Source: Tanypteryx hageni (Eukaryota > Arthropoda > Insecta > Odonata > Petaluridae). Taken from it: 64,000 nt of DNA. The position numbers and the translations under genes were made by a program. Every line of letters starts with the position of its first letter. Position 1 is the stretch's first letter. Of the stretch, positions 1 to 12,339 are shown one piece after another. The stretch spans positions 5,997,501-6,061,500 of the forward strand of contig CM054115.1 in assembly GCA_028673005.1 (NCBI GenBank), read 5' to 3'. The notes beneath the pieces are model-generated. The model ran no database searches, had not been told where the DNA came from, and saw only the letters and a program-made list of their open reading frames with translations.

Positions 1-1305
1 TCGCAATACATGTACCCAGAATTATTTCAAATGCTACCTTTTTGTACCGTTTAAATGTTTTTCGAAGGCATGTATAGTAAGCCGACATTTGGTCTGAAAC
101 ATCAACTCCTTTTTTTGCCTTATTATATGCAATCACAGAAGGAGGCTTCTTTATAACTTCACCACTCCTATTTCTTTTTCCGACTGGAATTAATACGTCC
201 AAATGATCAGGTCGGGTAGTTATCATGAGGACAGGTCTCTTATCGTGACATTGTATTATTCTCACCCCGTTTTCATTTTCTAGGCCATAGACTTCCCCTT
301 TCTTCAACTTTTTTCTGCACACTCCGACTGGATTACCATGCCGATTTTTACGTAATGTTCCACAAGTATAGGTTTCCCTCTTCAACAGAGCTTCACATAG
401 TGGAATGCTTGTATAAAAACTATCTAAAAATATGGTTCTCCCTTCATCCAACAATCCATCCAATAGCTCCATCACAATTTCATGCGCATGTCCAGGTCCA
501 CCGCTGCTTGAATTTGGATTTTTCCCGTATAGACTTTTAGATCATATGTGTATCCCTCTGGCGTACACAACTTATACAATTTAACTCCAAATTTATGCGA
601 CTTTCCTGGGATATATTGCCAAAATATGAGTCTTCCTCTCCAGGGCACCATTGATTCATCAATAACTACGTCTTCACCTGGCATCAGCGTTGTTCGAAAC
701 CTGTCACAAATTAAATCTAATAAAGGTTTTAGTTTTGATAGCCTATCTACGTTTGAAGAAGGGTCACTGTTGTCATGGAAATGAAAACATTTTAACAGAA
801 CATCAAAACGATCACGTTTCATAGTTTTTTGAATAAGTTCATTGCGGTACATCAGCTTATACGACCAATATAAGCGCATTTTCGGTAGAGAACAAATGCC
901 CATGACAAGAAGAATAGCGATAAACTTTTTCACTTCATTTCTATTAGTGTCTTTCCATTGATGCATCAATGATCGATGACCTAGCTGATGGGAACTTATA
1001 AACTGGTGAGCAAATCTATTTGTCTCTCGGACTATTAAGTCTAATACCTCATCAGTCACAAACTTCTTGTATAAAGCTAAAGGATCTGAAACATCAAAAT
1101 TGCACTGTAAACCATCACGCCCACTATACAGAAAACAACGCTCAATATTAGAAAATGGTCCCCACACCTCCGATGCTCTGGCAGCAACTTCACTAGTATC
1201 ATCTTCTTCAGATGACATGATATTTTCACCTGTGTCTACCAATGAAGATGAAGAAGAACTATCCTCATCTGATTCAGAGGCTTTGTACGAATCCTCAGAA
1301 TCCAA
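1..1305 (-). pseudogene. piggyBac-family transposase, frameshifted and cut by window edge
   Basis: A DDD transposase that would cut and paste a piggyBac element at TTAA sites. Seen: an acidic, Ser-rich N-terminus (residues 1-45), then a PGBD4-like catalytic core. The first catalytic Asp lies in VVIDESMVPW near 660-690. The open frame ends at 472, but the same strand continues in another frame with FLDSFY (second Asp) and GVDVSDQ (third Asp), running off the left edge. The break is explained by one missing base in the T-run at 519-523 (an A-run on the coding strand), so it is a recent mutation or a homopolymer sequencing error. The ATG at 1305 is preceded by in-frame AT-rich sequence. Family call is firm; terminal repeats and TTAA sites were not identified. 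Confidence 0.85.
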
Positions 1306-1333
1306 GAAATTTACTGATATTTATATGGAATAA

Positions 1334-2580
1334 AAATTCATATGGAAAATGATAAACAGGATTTCTTATATCCTAAAAGTTGATAAAAATACAGGAAGTA
1401 ATAATGCAATATGTTCTTTAATTAATTGTCTTAACACAGCAGTATATTGCACAATAACAATACAAAATAAGATATATTAAATATATGTCACTTTTTAAAA
1501 GCAGTTACCATATAAGAGTTTGATGATCAGGAACACATGACACACATGGCTCCTGATTATATCTGGAATGCATTCCACTGGACCATCAATTCATTAACGG
1601 ATGGCAGAAAATAAATATTGCACTCATTTAATGAGATATCTAACATTATAAACTATATTTAAGCTATTGAATACTAAGTAAATCCAAAGCTCAATGCATT
1701 TGGAATCAAGCAACAAAAGTTAAGAAGGACAATTAATCAGAGTCACTGTATATAAAGGAACATATGGTCATTAAACACACATCACAACCAAACTGAATTT
1801 GATGACAGTGGAACTCGGATGTAGGTTCAATTTGGCTGATTCCATCATGATACCTGTTTAAATACATACATGACTAGATGCAATTTTTCACTTCAACTCA
1901 CTTAGATATAAGAATCAATTTTCAATTTCTTTAGGATTACAGCAGCTCCAACTTTTTTAATGATGGCAATGATGCTCACTCAGATATTACACTCTTCTCT
2001 CAAGTTCAATTTATAAAGATGGAAAATGTAATACAAGAGCAATTTATATAAACACTTAAAAATGAAAAGTGCTTTTTATGAATTACAGAAATAATTCCAA
2101 CATTTGGTATAGATACATAAAAAAACAAGCTTTCCAGAGAAGACATTCTGAATATACAAATATTTTGTGTACCAAGAACAAATCCTGGATTGCAATAGTA
2201 GAAAATCTATCATTAATGTGCATGGACACAGTGTCAAAAGAATAAAATCACATTCAATAGAGGAGGAAGAAATCAACATATCTTCATTCCATGCTAAAAA
2301 GTTCTTCAGAAACATTAATTAACAATGTGCAAAAACAGATGAGCGATATAAATTTAACCATTTACTCATTTGACATGTTACAGCTGGGCCTCTCTGAACA
2401 TGCCATACTTCTCTCTATATGACATAAGGAGAAGAGAAACAAATGCTGCCACTGCACATCAGCTCAAAACCAGAGCAAACCTTTAAAGTACCTTACAATG
2501 ACACAACAGCTGTACGATATGGAAAGTAAAAATGGCCTGTATCTGGAGCAGAGGGAGCAAGTGGGCAACCCCAGCTGCCT
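1334..2580. other. non-coding stretch; probable host-gene 3' UTR plus unassigned AT-rich DNA
   Basis: No coding exon or recognisable element seen. The part adjoining 2580 should be the 3' UTR of the minus-strand KIAA0319-like gene. A possible minus-strand polyadenylation signal (ATTAAA, as TTTAAT on plus) lies near 1418, but the UTR end is not determined. Confidence 0.3.
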
Positions 2581-2714
2581 TCAGGTTTTTATTCTCCTTG
2601 ATCCTGGTATTCCATTGTAGCGATTTCCTCCTTGGGTACGCAACTCAAACAGAACATCATCTGAATTTGATGCCTCGGAAGCAGAAGGATGGAACTTGAT
2701 GTGATGGGCAGGGG
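2581..2714 (-). CDS. KIAA0319L: KIAA0319/KIAA0319L-family membrane protein, last coding exon
   Basis: Terminal coding exon of the minus-strand host gene. The exon follows an acceptor with a pyrimidine-rich tract ending CTACAG at 2715-2720 and encodes 43 residues after a split codon, ending in TGA at 2581-2583. It contains SEASNSDDVLFE, which resembles the Ser/Asp-rich motif near the C-terminus of KIAA0319 and KIAA0319L (SESE..DSD...IF). Its phase (two bases before the first full codon) is exactly what the exon ending at 15526 requires, so the two can be spliced directly, although a small exon between them cannot be excluded. In the family this part is the cytoplasmic tail of a type I membrane protein linked to neuronal migration and, for KIAA0319L, to intracellular trafficking. 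Orthology is my inference from motif resemblance. Confidence 0.7.
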
Positions 2715-3870
2715 CTGTAGAGGACGAGACGATTATTCTTTAGCAATAAGAAGACTAAGAATTGAAAGAAATTACATTTTTACGATAAGTGCTGCTCATT
2801 TCTCAAATAGCTAAATTTTTTCACTACCTAAATCAAAAGAGCTATTGCAGCATATAAAATGTTACTCTAATTTGAAACCCCTTTAGACATGTTATAATTT
2901 CATGTTCATTATTTTGCAATTTAATTTCTTGTGCTAAATGATTGTGATTATTCATGACTTTCAGAAAAAACAGCAGAAATTGAACATGGTCATACACAAC
3001 TGATATACCATATTTTTTGGAGTAGAAAACGAAAGTTTTTCCAGAAAAATGACCCCCAAAATCCACTTGCATCTTATACACTGAAGGTAAGATTATTACT
3101 GTTCTCACTAACGAACACACTCATCCCCAAAATGGAATAATTGGCAGCCATTCGTTGCAAAAACATTAAAATATACATTATTAATAATGAAAAATTTGTT
3201 AATTCCATAAGTGGGATAAGCAAGTATAGTCATGAGCTGAAGTCCCTCAACTGGTGGGGAGCCCAACTATAGTCGCGCTTCAAAAAAATGCTCATTTTTC
3301 AGTAGGGAAAGTGACTAATGTTGCATATCCTTTTCATAGCTTAGCCCAGTGATACCCAACCGGGTGCCTGAGGCATCCCAGGGGACACAACGTCACTTAT
3401 TAGGGTGACCAGAAAATATGGTGTGACCAGAAAGGGTGACCAAAGAATGTGATGTGCCCATAGATACATATAGACAGATGTGTTCAGCTGAGAATGTGAT
3501 CAAAACCTGCAAGCATGTTTGAATATCTTTGTGCTCAGTTTAAACTTTGAAGCATGTGTGTCCCAGCATAGCTGAAGCTGTGTCATGCAGTGAATCGACA
3601 TTTAGTGTTATGTGCAGTAGCAACAACACTAATGTTTTGTACACGATTAAGGCGATAACTTATATTACATAAAACTAAGGGCTCTGCCTCCGGCACTCAA
3701 CCTCCACAAGGCAAATGCATCTGCTGCAGAACAGGATATTAATTGTTTCAATATTTAATGTTTTTAGATTTTAAAAATGTTTTGGAATTTTGATGAATAA
3801 TGCCATCCTTAACCTTTAACCATCTACCTTGGAAAATTAAAACTTGATCAGAAATCAAATCCCAGAGAAA
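2715..3870. other. intron sequence, no element clearly assigned
   Basis: Intronic DNA of the KIAA0319-like gene. Around 3350-3460 there are fragments that look like hAT ends (AGGGTGACC motif repeated), but no complete element. Confidence 0.3.
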
Positions 3871-3879
3871 TATGGGCAT

Positions 3880-4125
3880 ATCAAAAGAGATACACGGAAT
3901 AATTTGGAAAAAGGAGGAAAATTCTGCCATGACTGGGATTCAAACCCAGGTCCTCCACTTGCTGGGCAGATATTCTGCCACTGAACTTTGTAGCAGACTG
4001 TCTCCTGTTTCAGAATGCAGATGTTTTTCTGAAATGGAAGACATAGTTTGCTGGGATAGCTCAGTGGTTGAATATCTGGCCAGCAAGTGGAAAACCTGGA
4101 TTCAATTCCTGATCAAATTTATTGT
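3880..4125. repeat. diverged fold-back element with two opposed tRNA-like arms
   Basis: The minus strand of about 3925-3995 and the plus strand of about 4050-4122 both read as tRNA-like modules (A-box like TAGCTCAGTGGT, B-box like GGATTCAATTCC), facing away from each other around a centre at about 4000-4050. This is the same layout as at 6574-7136, 37286-37667 and 61729-62370, but more decayed, and no target duplication could be recognised. Confidence 0.55.
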
Positions 4126-4706
4126 CTGATGAAGATGATAGTGAATGATAGAAAATTTGAGTGAAAGACAACTGCCACATTACTCTGAAAATTATATTAT
4201 AATGAGAATTATAGATCACATGCACAATCGTAATAAAATGTTCTAGAGTCAATCCAACCTCCGTTCTTATTTCTCTCTATCCTTTAAACCAGGCCTCAGT
4301 AAGATGTCGATCATGGTCCAACAGAGGACTGCGAACCAATTTTGGATGGATTACCAACACATGGGAGAATATTAATTTATTTGTTACTTATAATATATGT
4401 AAGCCTACAAAGTTGAATGTTTTGTTGAGAATAATACTAGATTTGTTATGTAAGATTGTGGGTAGTGGACCAAGCAACCTGATGCAGTCACTAGACACAG
4501 GTGACAACACTGTTTCTGCCATGCCACCTAGTTGCCTTGACAATCATTTTCATGCCCTTGTACCAGGTTTGAGAGTTACTATTTAAGTTTTTCATTTTGA
4601 TTACACTTATTACTTAATAACTTGCAGAAAGTTGACTGTAATTAAAAGCCATCATGAGTGCAGGACCAAGCTGAAAGAAAAAAAGACATTATTTTAATAA
4701 GGGTGG

Positions 4707-5583
4707 GAAGAACAGTTCTTTTTCACAATGGTGAAGTCTAGTTGTGTGTGCATCATATGTCATGCGAGCGTAGCGCTTCCCAAGAAAGGTAACACTGAAA
4801 GGCATTTTAAAAGCATGCATGGAAGTTATGATACAGACTATTCCATGAAGAGTGAACTCCACAAAATAAAGCTGAAAGCACTGAAGTGACAACGAGCAAG
4901 TGAATAATGTTTTTATAAAACCAGTCATTAAAATGAAGGCAGCATTTTGCCTGAGTCAAGTGTTAGCAAAGCTCAAGAAGCTGCTCAAGGCTGGAGAAAT
5001 GCTGAAAGTAGCATTCCTGGAGGCAGGCAATCCATCGTTTGATTCTTTCAAGGACAAAGCTGAAATCATTTCTGCTATTAAAGACTTACAGCTTTCATGC
5101 AGACCTGTCATGAGCTGCATGGAAGTGATGGATTATGATTTGATTGAGCAACTGAAACAGAATCTAAATGACTGTGTTTATTTTTCACTGCAATTTGATG
5201 AATCCACAGACATACTAGTTAAATGGTTCTTAACCTCTGGGTTGTGACCCAAAATTGGGTCATTTTGAGTTGATCGTCAAAAGTCTTCCATGGCTATCAA
5301 TATCCAAATATACCATTCACCCAAACCAACTGTTCAATGCTAATGACTTAAATGGATCTAATTGTTTAATTCCTATTTATTTTATCACTTATCATAAGTG
5401 AGCTAGTGGAGGACATGGGTCGCCGTGACTGGGAAAAAGATTGAGAACCACTGTACTAGTTTATACCTCTCAGCTTTGCATATTCCTCAGAATAGTTTTT
5501 GAAAACATGAGTGTGAAAAGAGAACGATTAAGATTCATATCTCTTAAGGAGAAAACCTATGCTTTCAACACATTCAATAGATA
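4707..5583 (+). pseudogene. hAT transposase fragment (GTF2IRD2/ZBED-like)
   Basis: Decayed N-terminal half of a hAT transposase of the type related to the transposase-derived part of GTF2IRD2 and ZBED proteins. About 4731-4888 encodes a BED-like zinc finger (CIIC ... HFKSMH). After a stop and frameshift near 4888, 4930-5220 encodes a region ending in YFSLQFDESTDI, the conserved stretch holding the first catalytic Asp of this family. The frame is then interrupted by a 233-bp MITE and resumes at 5462 with TSQLCIFLRIVFENMS, as expected for the family. The rest of the catalytic domain is missing. No function is likely. Confidence 0.8.
5221..5453. mobile_element. non-autonomous hAT MITE inserted in hAT transposase
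   Basis: 233 bp with imperfect terminal inverted repeats (left TGGTTCTTAACC, right GATTGAGAACCACTG). It is flanked by an 8-bp duplication TACTAGTT at 5213-5220 and 5454-5461, the length made by hAT transposases. It sits inside the hAT coding frame described at 4707-5583. Confidence 0.85.
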
Positions 5584-5589
5584 ATGCTT

Positions 5590-6120
5590 GGAATTTGCCA
5601 AGATCCGAGCACCATCTATAGATGATGTGCTACTACGCAGTTTCTGCTTTAAAATTTTCGCACCCCTCCCTTTCATCAGGTAAAGTGCTCAAACCTTCAG
5701 AAAGGTCTCATTAGAAGTCTGTCTTTCATATCGTGCACTTCAGTCCTCGGTACAAGTTTTATATTTTCATTTGTAGCCCTTTTCTTTTCACATTTCTATG
5801 TATTGATTTGTTGTTTTTTCTTTACTTTCTGGTAAATAATATACGCCTTTTGTTAATTTATTTTGTTTAATGTCCAGTTTCATTTACTAAAACTAAAAGG
5901 AACCTAAATTGTGTTTTTACCGAATGAATTTAATAATTAAATGTTTATGTGGAATTAAATAGGAGGTTACCTATACACCACCATTTTGGACTTCACAAAT
6001 AATTGGTTCTAGAAAACTGACACGAAATGCAAATTCGAGAAGTGAAGGTCCTCTTTTCCCATAAGACGCAATGTTATTATGGGAGTACAGTTCCCGGTCA
6101 AACTAAAACATTCAATTTTT
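5590..6120. other. intronic AT-rich sequence, nothing recognised
   Basis: No coding potential, tandem repeat or terminal repeat was recognised here. Confidence 0.3.
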
Positions 6121-6545
6121 TATCATAAATAATGCAGTTTAGCAGAAAATAAAAGAAAACGTTACAGCAATGTAAAAGCAAATGAAAACCCAGCATCGTA
6201 AAGGGAAAAAATTCTTTTAATTATCTTCAAAATCAAGGCTGGAAAAGGTAACGTAATGATACCCGATAACATTATAATAATGATTGAATTGCTTTTTTTG
6301 ACAATAACATAATGATACATACATATCATTATAATAACCAATAACGTTTAACATATCATTATTATAACATTATGAAAATGTAAATTGCAATGAAGTTATT
6401 ATAACATAATCAAACCAATATGTTTTGGCCAGACAACATTGCACAAAGTGCAGCTAACTTCAGTGCATTTTGTCACGTGCTCAGTGCCAGCTGTTATGTC
6501 ATGAATTAGGGATGTAATAACATTACAAAGGATTAGTTTTCATTA
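6120..6545. repeat. degenerate interspersed repeat and hAT-type 5' end
   Basis: 6120-6240 resembles the degenerate repeat at 7795-8400 (shared GAAAACCCAGCAT). 6250-6545 is ATAACATTATAA-rich DNA ending with GGGATGTAATAACATTAC, which looks like the end of a BED-type hAT element whose transposase remnant follows at about 7150. Confidence 0.4.
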
Positions 6546-6573
6546 CATAACGTAAAAAACGAGAACTGTTAAG

Positions 6574-7136
6574 GGAATAATTTTGAAGCGAGAAAAAATT
6601 CTGCTAAGTCCGGAAATTAAACCTGGGTCTTCCACTTGCCGGATGAAGATTCTACCACTGAAATATCATAGCAGATTAATTCTGTCGTTTCTGAATGAGG
6701 GTATTTTTCTAATTTGGGTCCAGGCTAACCAAACAGTCCCAACAGACATCCTCCGAGAGATATATCAAAGAAAACCGCTCCCTCTCAAATTATGAGAATG
6801 CCAAGCTAGAAATTGACGGAATGAAATGATCATAAGATCCTAAGCAGACAGGCATTAGCTGTAAAGTTGGGAATAATTTTGAAATGAGAAAAAATTCTGC
6901 TATGACCATTGGGACTGGTTGATATTAGGTTGGCTAGCCCGGACCAAACTAAGAAAAACACCCGCATTCAGAAACGGGAAAAATTATCAGTGGTAGAATA
7001 TCTACCTGGCAAGTGGAAGACCTAGGTTTGATTTCCTGTCATAGCAGAATTTTTTCTCGTTTCAAAATTATTCCCAACTTTACAGCTAATGCCTGTCTGC
7101 TTAGAATCTGAGGATCATTTCATTCCACCAATTTGT
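6574..7136. mobile_element. fold-back element with two opposed tRNA-like arms
   Basis: Left arm starts GGGAATAATTTTGAAGCG and holds a minus-strand tRNA-like module (about 6590-6670). The right arm holds a plus-strand module (about 6985-7045) and a tail ending ATTCCACCA. The central part carries further inverted segments. An 11-bp duplication GAACTGTTAAG flanks it at 6563-6573 and 7137-7147. Same fixed ends as the units at 37286 and 61729. Confidence 0.8.
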
Positions 7137-7149
7137 GAACTGTTAAGTC

Positions 7150-7450
7150 TGTGAGGTGTTAGCAACATAACCTGCTATTTATCTTGATCCACGATTCCAA
7201 GCCACATTTTCTGAAGAGCATGCATTGAAGCAAAACTTCATTCAAAAAGATTCAGACAACTCTAAAAGACATAAGTAGAAATTTTAGTAAAGAGACTGAA
7301 ATTGTTCCGCTAAACAATGATGCACATTTAACCACCGACAGTGATGAATTTGATCAATTTATAATTAAAATTTCTGTAAGAAATTCAGTTTCAGATGGGA
7401 CTGCAAATAATGAAGACATCAATATAGCTGCACTTTTGGCAGGTTTTGTC
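7150..7450 (+). pseudogene. hAT transposase C-terminal fragment
   Basis: Reading plus strand from about 7168 gives AIYLDPRFQATFSEEHAL, matching the conserved LDPRF block found near the C-terminus of ZBED-type hAT transposases. A further in-register segment near 7320-7440 encodes LTTDSDEFDQFI and IAALLAG. No hAT dimerisation block or intact frame was found. It probably belongs to the element whose end lies near 6490-6545 and which the fold-back element at 6574 interrupted. Confidence 0.55.
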
Positions 7451-7794
7451 ATACTTAAGAACAAATGTTTGAGATTTACACATTTTATTTCCTTTTTTGC
7501 CAAAGACGTATAATTGCACAGTATTATTTTGACTGCTTTTTATTATATAACTGAATTAAAATTATCATAGAAAATTATTTTGTGGTTTTATTTAATACTT
7601 TTATATTTAATAATTATGATTGGGCTATTGGCCTAAGCAAAAAAATTTTAAATATCATTATATAATGGTTTTACAAAATAACGTTATAGATTGTAACAAT
7701 TAAATTATGTAGCATTATTTTTACATTATGTAACGGAAACTGATCATTAGCAACATTACAGAATAACAACAATTTGAAATGTGATTCCACCCGT

Positions 7795-8400
7795 TCAAAA
7801 TGCATAATAACAAACGAAAACCCAGCATTACAAAGCAATTACACTTTTTTCGGCACTTGTGCAATTTATCTCCAGCGCATTTTTGCATGCAATTTTCGAT
7901 CTTCTTTGGTTCATTTCAAGGAAATTCTTTAATTTAAATTGATGAACTACTGAAATGGAATGTTGAGTATGTGATGCATAGATGTATTCTTGGGTTCTGC
8001 AACAAATATTTCCAAGCCGCAAAAAAACACGTATTAAAAAGTGATAACATTTCTTTTATTAATTATGTTCAAAATGCATAACAGAAAATAAAACCTAGTA
8101 TAAGAAAATGATAACATTTCTTTTAATTGTTCAAAATACATCACAAAAAATGGAGCATTAAAGTGGTACCTAACATTTCCTTTAGTAATCACGTTCAATA
8201 TACGCGGCAGAAAATCTTACGTTACAAGATGATAGCAATTCTTAGATTTACATTAAAAACTCGTAATACAAGACGAAAACCTAACAAAACAAAATAACAT
8301 TTCCCTAAATCATGTTCAAAATACAAAGATAATAGTAAATGAAAACCTTGCATTCCAAAATGATGACATTTCTTTAAATTTTAAACTCACGTCAAAAAGT
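7795..8400. repeat. degenerate tandem repeat, roughly 70-90 bp period
   Basis: Recurring blocks of the type GTTCAAAATGCATAA ... AAAACC..GCAT..AAAATGATAACATTTCTTTTA appear about seven times, strongly diverged. No coding content. One related block lies at 6120-6240. Confidence 0.5.
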
Positions 8401-10583
8401 CGGTGAAGTACAAACTGAGCTACAAAATAATTAAGTCGAGAGTTATCACATTTGTTTACTTTAAAAACTGCTAATAATGAGCATTATAAATATGATCTTT
8501 ATATATAATTACTAAATGTCTGTCTGTCCCCCATTTTATCTTTTGAACAGTTTGTCATAGAGAAATGCTGTAAATACCATTTTGTTTCTGCCAGCTAGGA
8601 GACCCTGAGAAAACTATTTTAGTTTACAGAAGTGTCCTGGATTTGACTCTAGGTGAAGATTATATTTTTACGATTCTTTCTTTATTTCAATACTGGAATG
8701 TGACCTTTTTCATATGGGAGAGACAATTAAAATTGCACATATAAATTATAAGAACAAACGACATTCAAAATATCAGTTGTTTAATTTTATAAGGAGAAAT
8801 TGGCTATTATTACTTTTAAACATGCAGTTTTCTGACTGATTTCGCAAAAGTTTTTGCGGGTACCACTAGTATAATAATAATGTCCTTTTCTAGGGCACCA
8901 AATTTTAAAATGAACTTCGAAACAAAAAAGTAGGAGTTCTACTTGTTGATATTGCAAACGCAACAAGGCAACTTAACCAAAAAACATAAGCTAGGGAATA
9001 AAGAATTACAAAATATGGGAGAGGTGGAGTTACCTATAGATTAGCTGAAATTCAAATGATGCATCACTGTAATAATTAATATTTTTAGATACCAACTACA
9101 AACATACTGCATTTTTTGCATTTGTGTCTCGATTTATGCGTTAAATAAAGTGGCTGTTCGGCACCCCTTTGACTACAGCGCCTGGGGCGGTCGCCTCGCT
9201 CGCCCCCCCCCCCCCCCTTGCTATGCCCCTGCCACCTGTGTCTCATTGGGGGTAGTTTTTCATTATGTTTGTTATTTTCTGTTGGTTCAAATGGTAGAAA
9301 ATTGTAAAATTTTCATAAAAAAAATGCAACTCGATACTCGATCAAATTGCCCGGGTAGTCTAGTACTCGAAAAAGGCTTCCAAATTCCGATTACCCGGGT
9401 ACTCGATAATCGAGCTTGGATTTCCTATTCTTTGTAAAGTCAATAATTTTCTCGCAGTTTCTTAAAATATTTGTTATTATGTAACCTATTTGGAATTTTT
9501 AGAAATATTACAGATATGGAGAAAGTCATGTGGTGGCCACATCAGATTTTATTTATATTGGGTCAGGTATTATCCCAATTGTTGAATTCTATTCTTGACC
9601 TCATTCATAAATAACACTGGATAACAAAAGAAAAATTTATTTTTGTTACATGGTAAGAAGATGGTGATTCTTATAGATTTTTTCGCGCTGATTTCAAATT
9701 TTTCTATCACCCAGGGTTTTTAAGTAATCGAAAGATGTATGTCATTCAAATTAAAGGTATCATTATATATAGACGTTCCTTACAGAGGAGGAGGAGGATA
9801 AAGGAGGATACTAATGTTTAGGCACTTCCAGATGAGCTGGAGATTCAAAATTTTTTTCTTAGGTAGGATTTTGTGCAAAACCGACTAGAAAAAACGAAAA
9901 TCTTGAAAAAGTGCAACAATGCGGCCGCTGAAAATTCGAAATTGTTTAAACAAATTTTCAAGGTTTATGTATTTCCGCATGTGCTACGGAACTGAAATTT
10001 TTTTTAGAGGTTTAGAGGTTTTAGAGGTGTAAAAAAAAACGAAATAGGGATTATACAAATTTTGATATTTTAATTTGTTTGGCAGTTAAAATTTCTTAAA
10101 GTTTAAAAAAATAGATAACTGTTAAGGTGCTACGGGATGAGCTAGGAAGCTGAAATTTTCAAGTTATTTACAGAGTAGTGCATTTGCATAAATAAATATT
10201 TGAATCTCTCCATAAATATATTGCGGCGGCCGTTAAAAATGTTTAAAATTTAAACATTTAGAAAAATATTATTTCACTTCTAGAAGTGCTACAACTTTAA
10301 AATTTTGCTAAATTGTGTAGCATTAGTACCCCATAATGGAGAATGTATAAAATTCTTAAAATTGCAAAGTTTGGGGAATGTTTTAATATATTATTTTTAC
10401 ATAAGGGAAAAACAAAAATCGCTGCGGAGGTGAAATCTTTACAATTAAAAAATATTTGTAATGATGAAATATCTGTCTGAAAAATGAATGTTTTTTCAAG
10501 GTGAGATGAAATGCTTGCAGTATGCAAGCACCTTCTACTAGTTTTTATTATATGTAAAATAAATTTAGTATATATTTACTAAT
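8401..10583. other. intronic DNA with transposon scraps
   Basis: No gene seen. 9145-9235 contains a C-rich segment with a 15-C run at about 9205, reading on minus as a hAT-like end (GGGGCATAGCAAGGGG). 9510-9560 carries the motif ATGGAGAAAGTCATGTGGTGG with the palindrome TGTGGTGGCCACA, also present near 39286 and 42674, so it marks an interspersed family. The remainder is AT-rich and unassigned. Confidence 0.35.
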
Positions 10584-12249
10584 CTAAAATGTGGATTTTC
10601 TGCTGAACTTTGCTTGAGGAACACCCCTTTTAAGTATCCAGCAGTAGTCAGTCAACATTTTTGGGCTCCATTTTCCCTGGTAGCAGTTTTCCATTGAGAA
10701 GATGTTCTGATGAAAGCATTCTCTATGTTCATCGCTCACAGCCCCGAGGTTTTTGGGAAAAAGTCCAAATGGGAATCCAAGAAGTGTATTTTTAGAGACA
10801 TATTACACCCCATTCCTCTGTTGGCCACAAGAAGCTCACTCACAAGTTGCCTGTAGTTTTCTGCCTTGTAGTTTCCCAGAAAGTTGATGACTACTTTTTT
10901 AAAAGATGCCCATGCAGCTGCTTCAGTTTCATTCAGTTGGCTTTCAAACAAAGCATCCTTCATCAGTTCCCTTATTTGAGGACCCACAAATATTCCTTCT
11001 TTGATTTTTGTCTCACTAATTCTTGGAAATTTATTTTTCAAGAAGAGAAATCCACGTCCATTACGATCCATCAGTTTTACAAAATTTTTCATCAAGCCTC
11101 GTTTAATGTGCAATGGCGGTAAATAGATTTGTTCAGAACTAACCAGTGGCTGACTAACTACATTTTTTTTCCTGGAGTGAGTGTTCTCTTTTTTGACATT
11201 GCTTTTTGATGTCGTGGTTTTGTCTATCTCTGCAATCCCATTCACACAAGAAGCAACAGAATTTGGTGTATCCAAGCTGTAACCCAAGTAACAGAGCAAT
11301 CACTTTTAGATCTCCACAGACATGCCAAGAATACTTTTTATACTGGATACTGGTTAGCAGAAGTTTCATGTTTTCATACGATTCCTTCATGTGAGCAGCA
11401 TGGGCAAGTGGAACAGATGGGTACTTGCTTCCATTGTGAAGCAGGACTGCTTTTAAACTCACCTTTGAGGAATCTATGAACAAACGCCACTCCTGAGGAT
11501 TATGCTGCTACGCCAAGGCCTCCACTAGAGAATCAACATCATTGCAATAAACTAGATCTCTCTTTAGAAAATAGATGTTCAAATTGCTGCTGATGTTTAC
11601 GGAAAAAACATATTTTAGCACTCTGATCAGGAAGATTCCATCCTTTTAATCTTGAAGCTAAAAGGTCTGCTTGACTTTTAGATAAATTAAGATCACAAAC
11701 CAAATCATTGAATTCAGACTGAGTTATCAAATGAGGGTTAGAAGAAGTCAGGTTTTCCATAAATGCTGGGTCATTCTGTATTTCATCTCCTGAGTCACTC
11801 CGGGTCTCAACATCACCATCATCTTCTTCATCTAAGGTCCATGTTTCTGGTGGCTTAGGTACAGGAAGCTCTGGACCGTGGGACACAGGTCTGATAGCTG
11901 ATGGAAGATTTGGATATTTTACAGTATTTTTAGACGTAGATGTAATTCCATATATGTCAGTCAAGCAAATATAGCAATCTGATGAATGATCCTTAGGTTC
12001 TCTCCAAACCATGTAAACTGCAAATGTCATGTGGCGGGATCCTTTAAGCCAGCCAGTCAGTAGTGTTACACATGAAGCACAACAGATGTGAGGGGCCCAA
12101 GGTTTGTCCTGATCACCTACTTTGCATCCAAAATAAAGTTCATGTGATTTACAAACTAGAGGGGTAATATTTCGCCTCTGTGCCTTAAAAGTTAACTCAC
12201 CACAAATATAGTAAAAATCGTTTGGGTGACTTTTACAATTTCGAGGCAT
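10584..12249 (-). pseudogene. uncharacterised multicopy transposon-type protein, broken
   Basis: I recognise this as a protein family that recurs in many copies in arthropod and other invertebrate genomes, but I cannot name a superfamily. From the likely start at 12249 (MPRNCKSHPNDFYYICGE) a Cys/His-rich N-terminus (YICGE, CKSHELYFGCKVGD, HICCASC) suggests zinc binding. A middle part with EEWRLFIDSSK-like (EWRLFIDSSKVSLKAVLLHNG) and GDLKVIALLLGLQLGYTKFC follows, then LPPLHIKRGLMKNFVK, MSLKIHFLDSHLDFF and a C-terminus DEHRECFHQNIFSMEN ending at 10586. Stops near 11537 and 11508 and a frameshift in the T-run at about 11189-11194 break it. No terminal repeats were identified. The conserved Asp/His blocks look like a nuclease fold, which is inference only. 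Confidence 0.75.
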
Positions 12250-12339
12250 TTCCCTTAAAAACACACACACACTAAAAATATTCACCACTAAGCTAGAACT
12301 CACAGACACAAAGAATGTTTCACAAATGTAAGCTGACAC

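Noticed and set aside
2842..3120. Minus-strand open frame in the last intron
   Set aside because: No splice sites in phase with the KIAA0319-like exons and no recognisable motif.
9205..9219. Functional C-rich (i-motif or G4) element
   Set aside because: A single homopolymer run at the end of a decayed hAT-like sequence; no repeated G-tracts.
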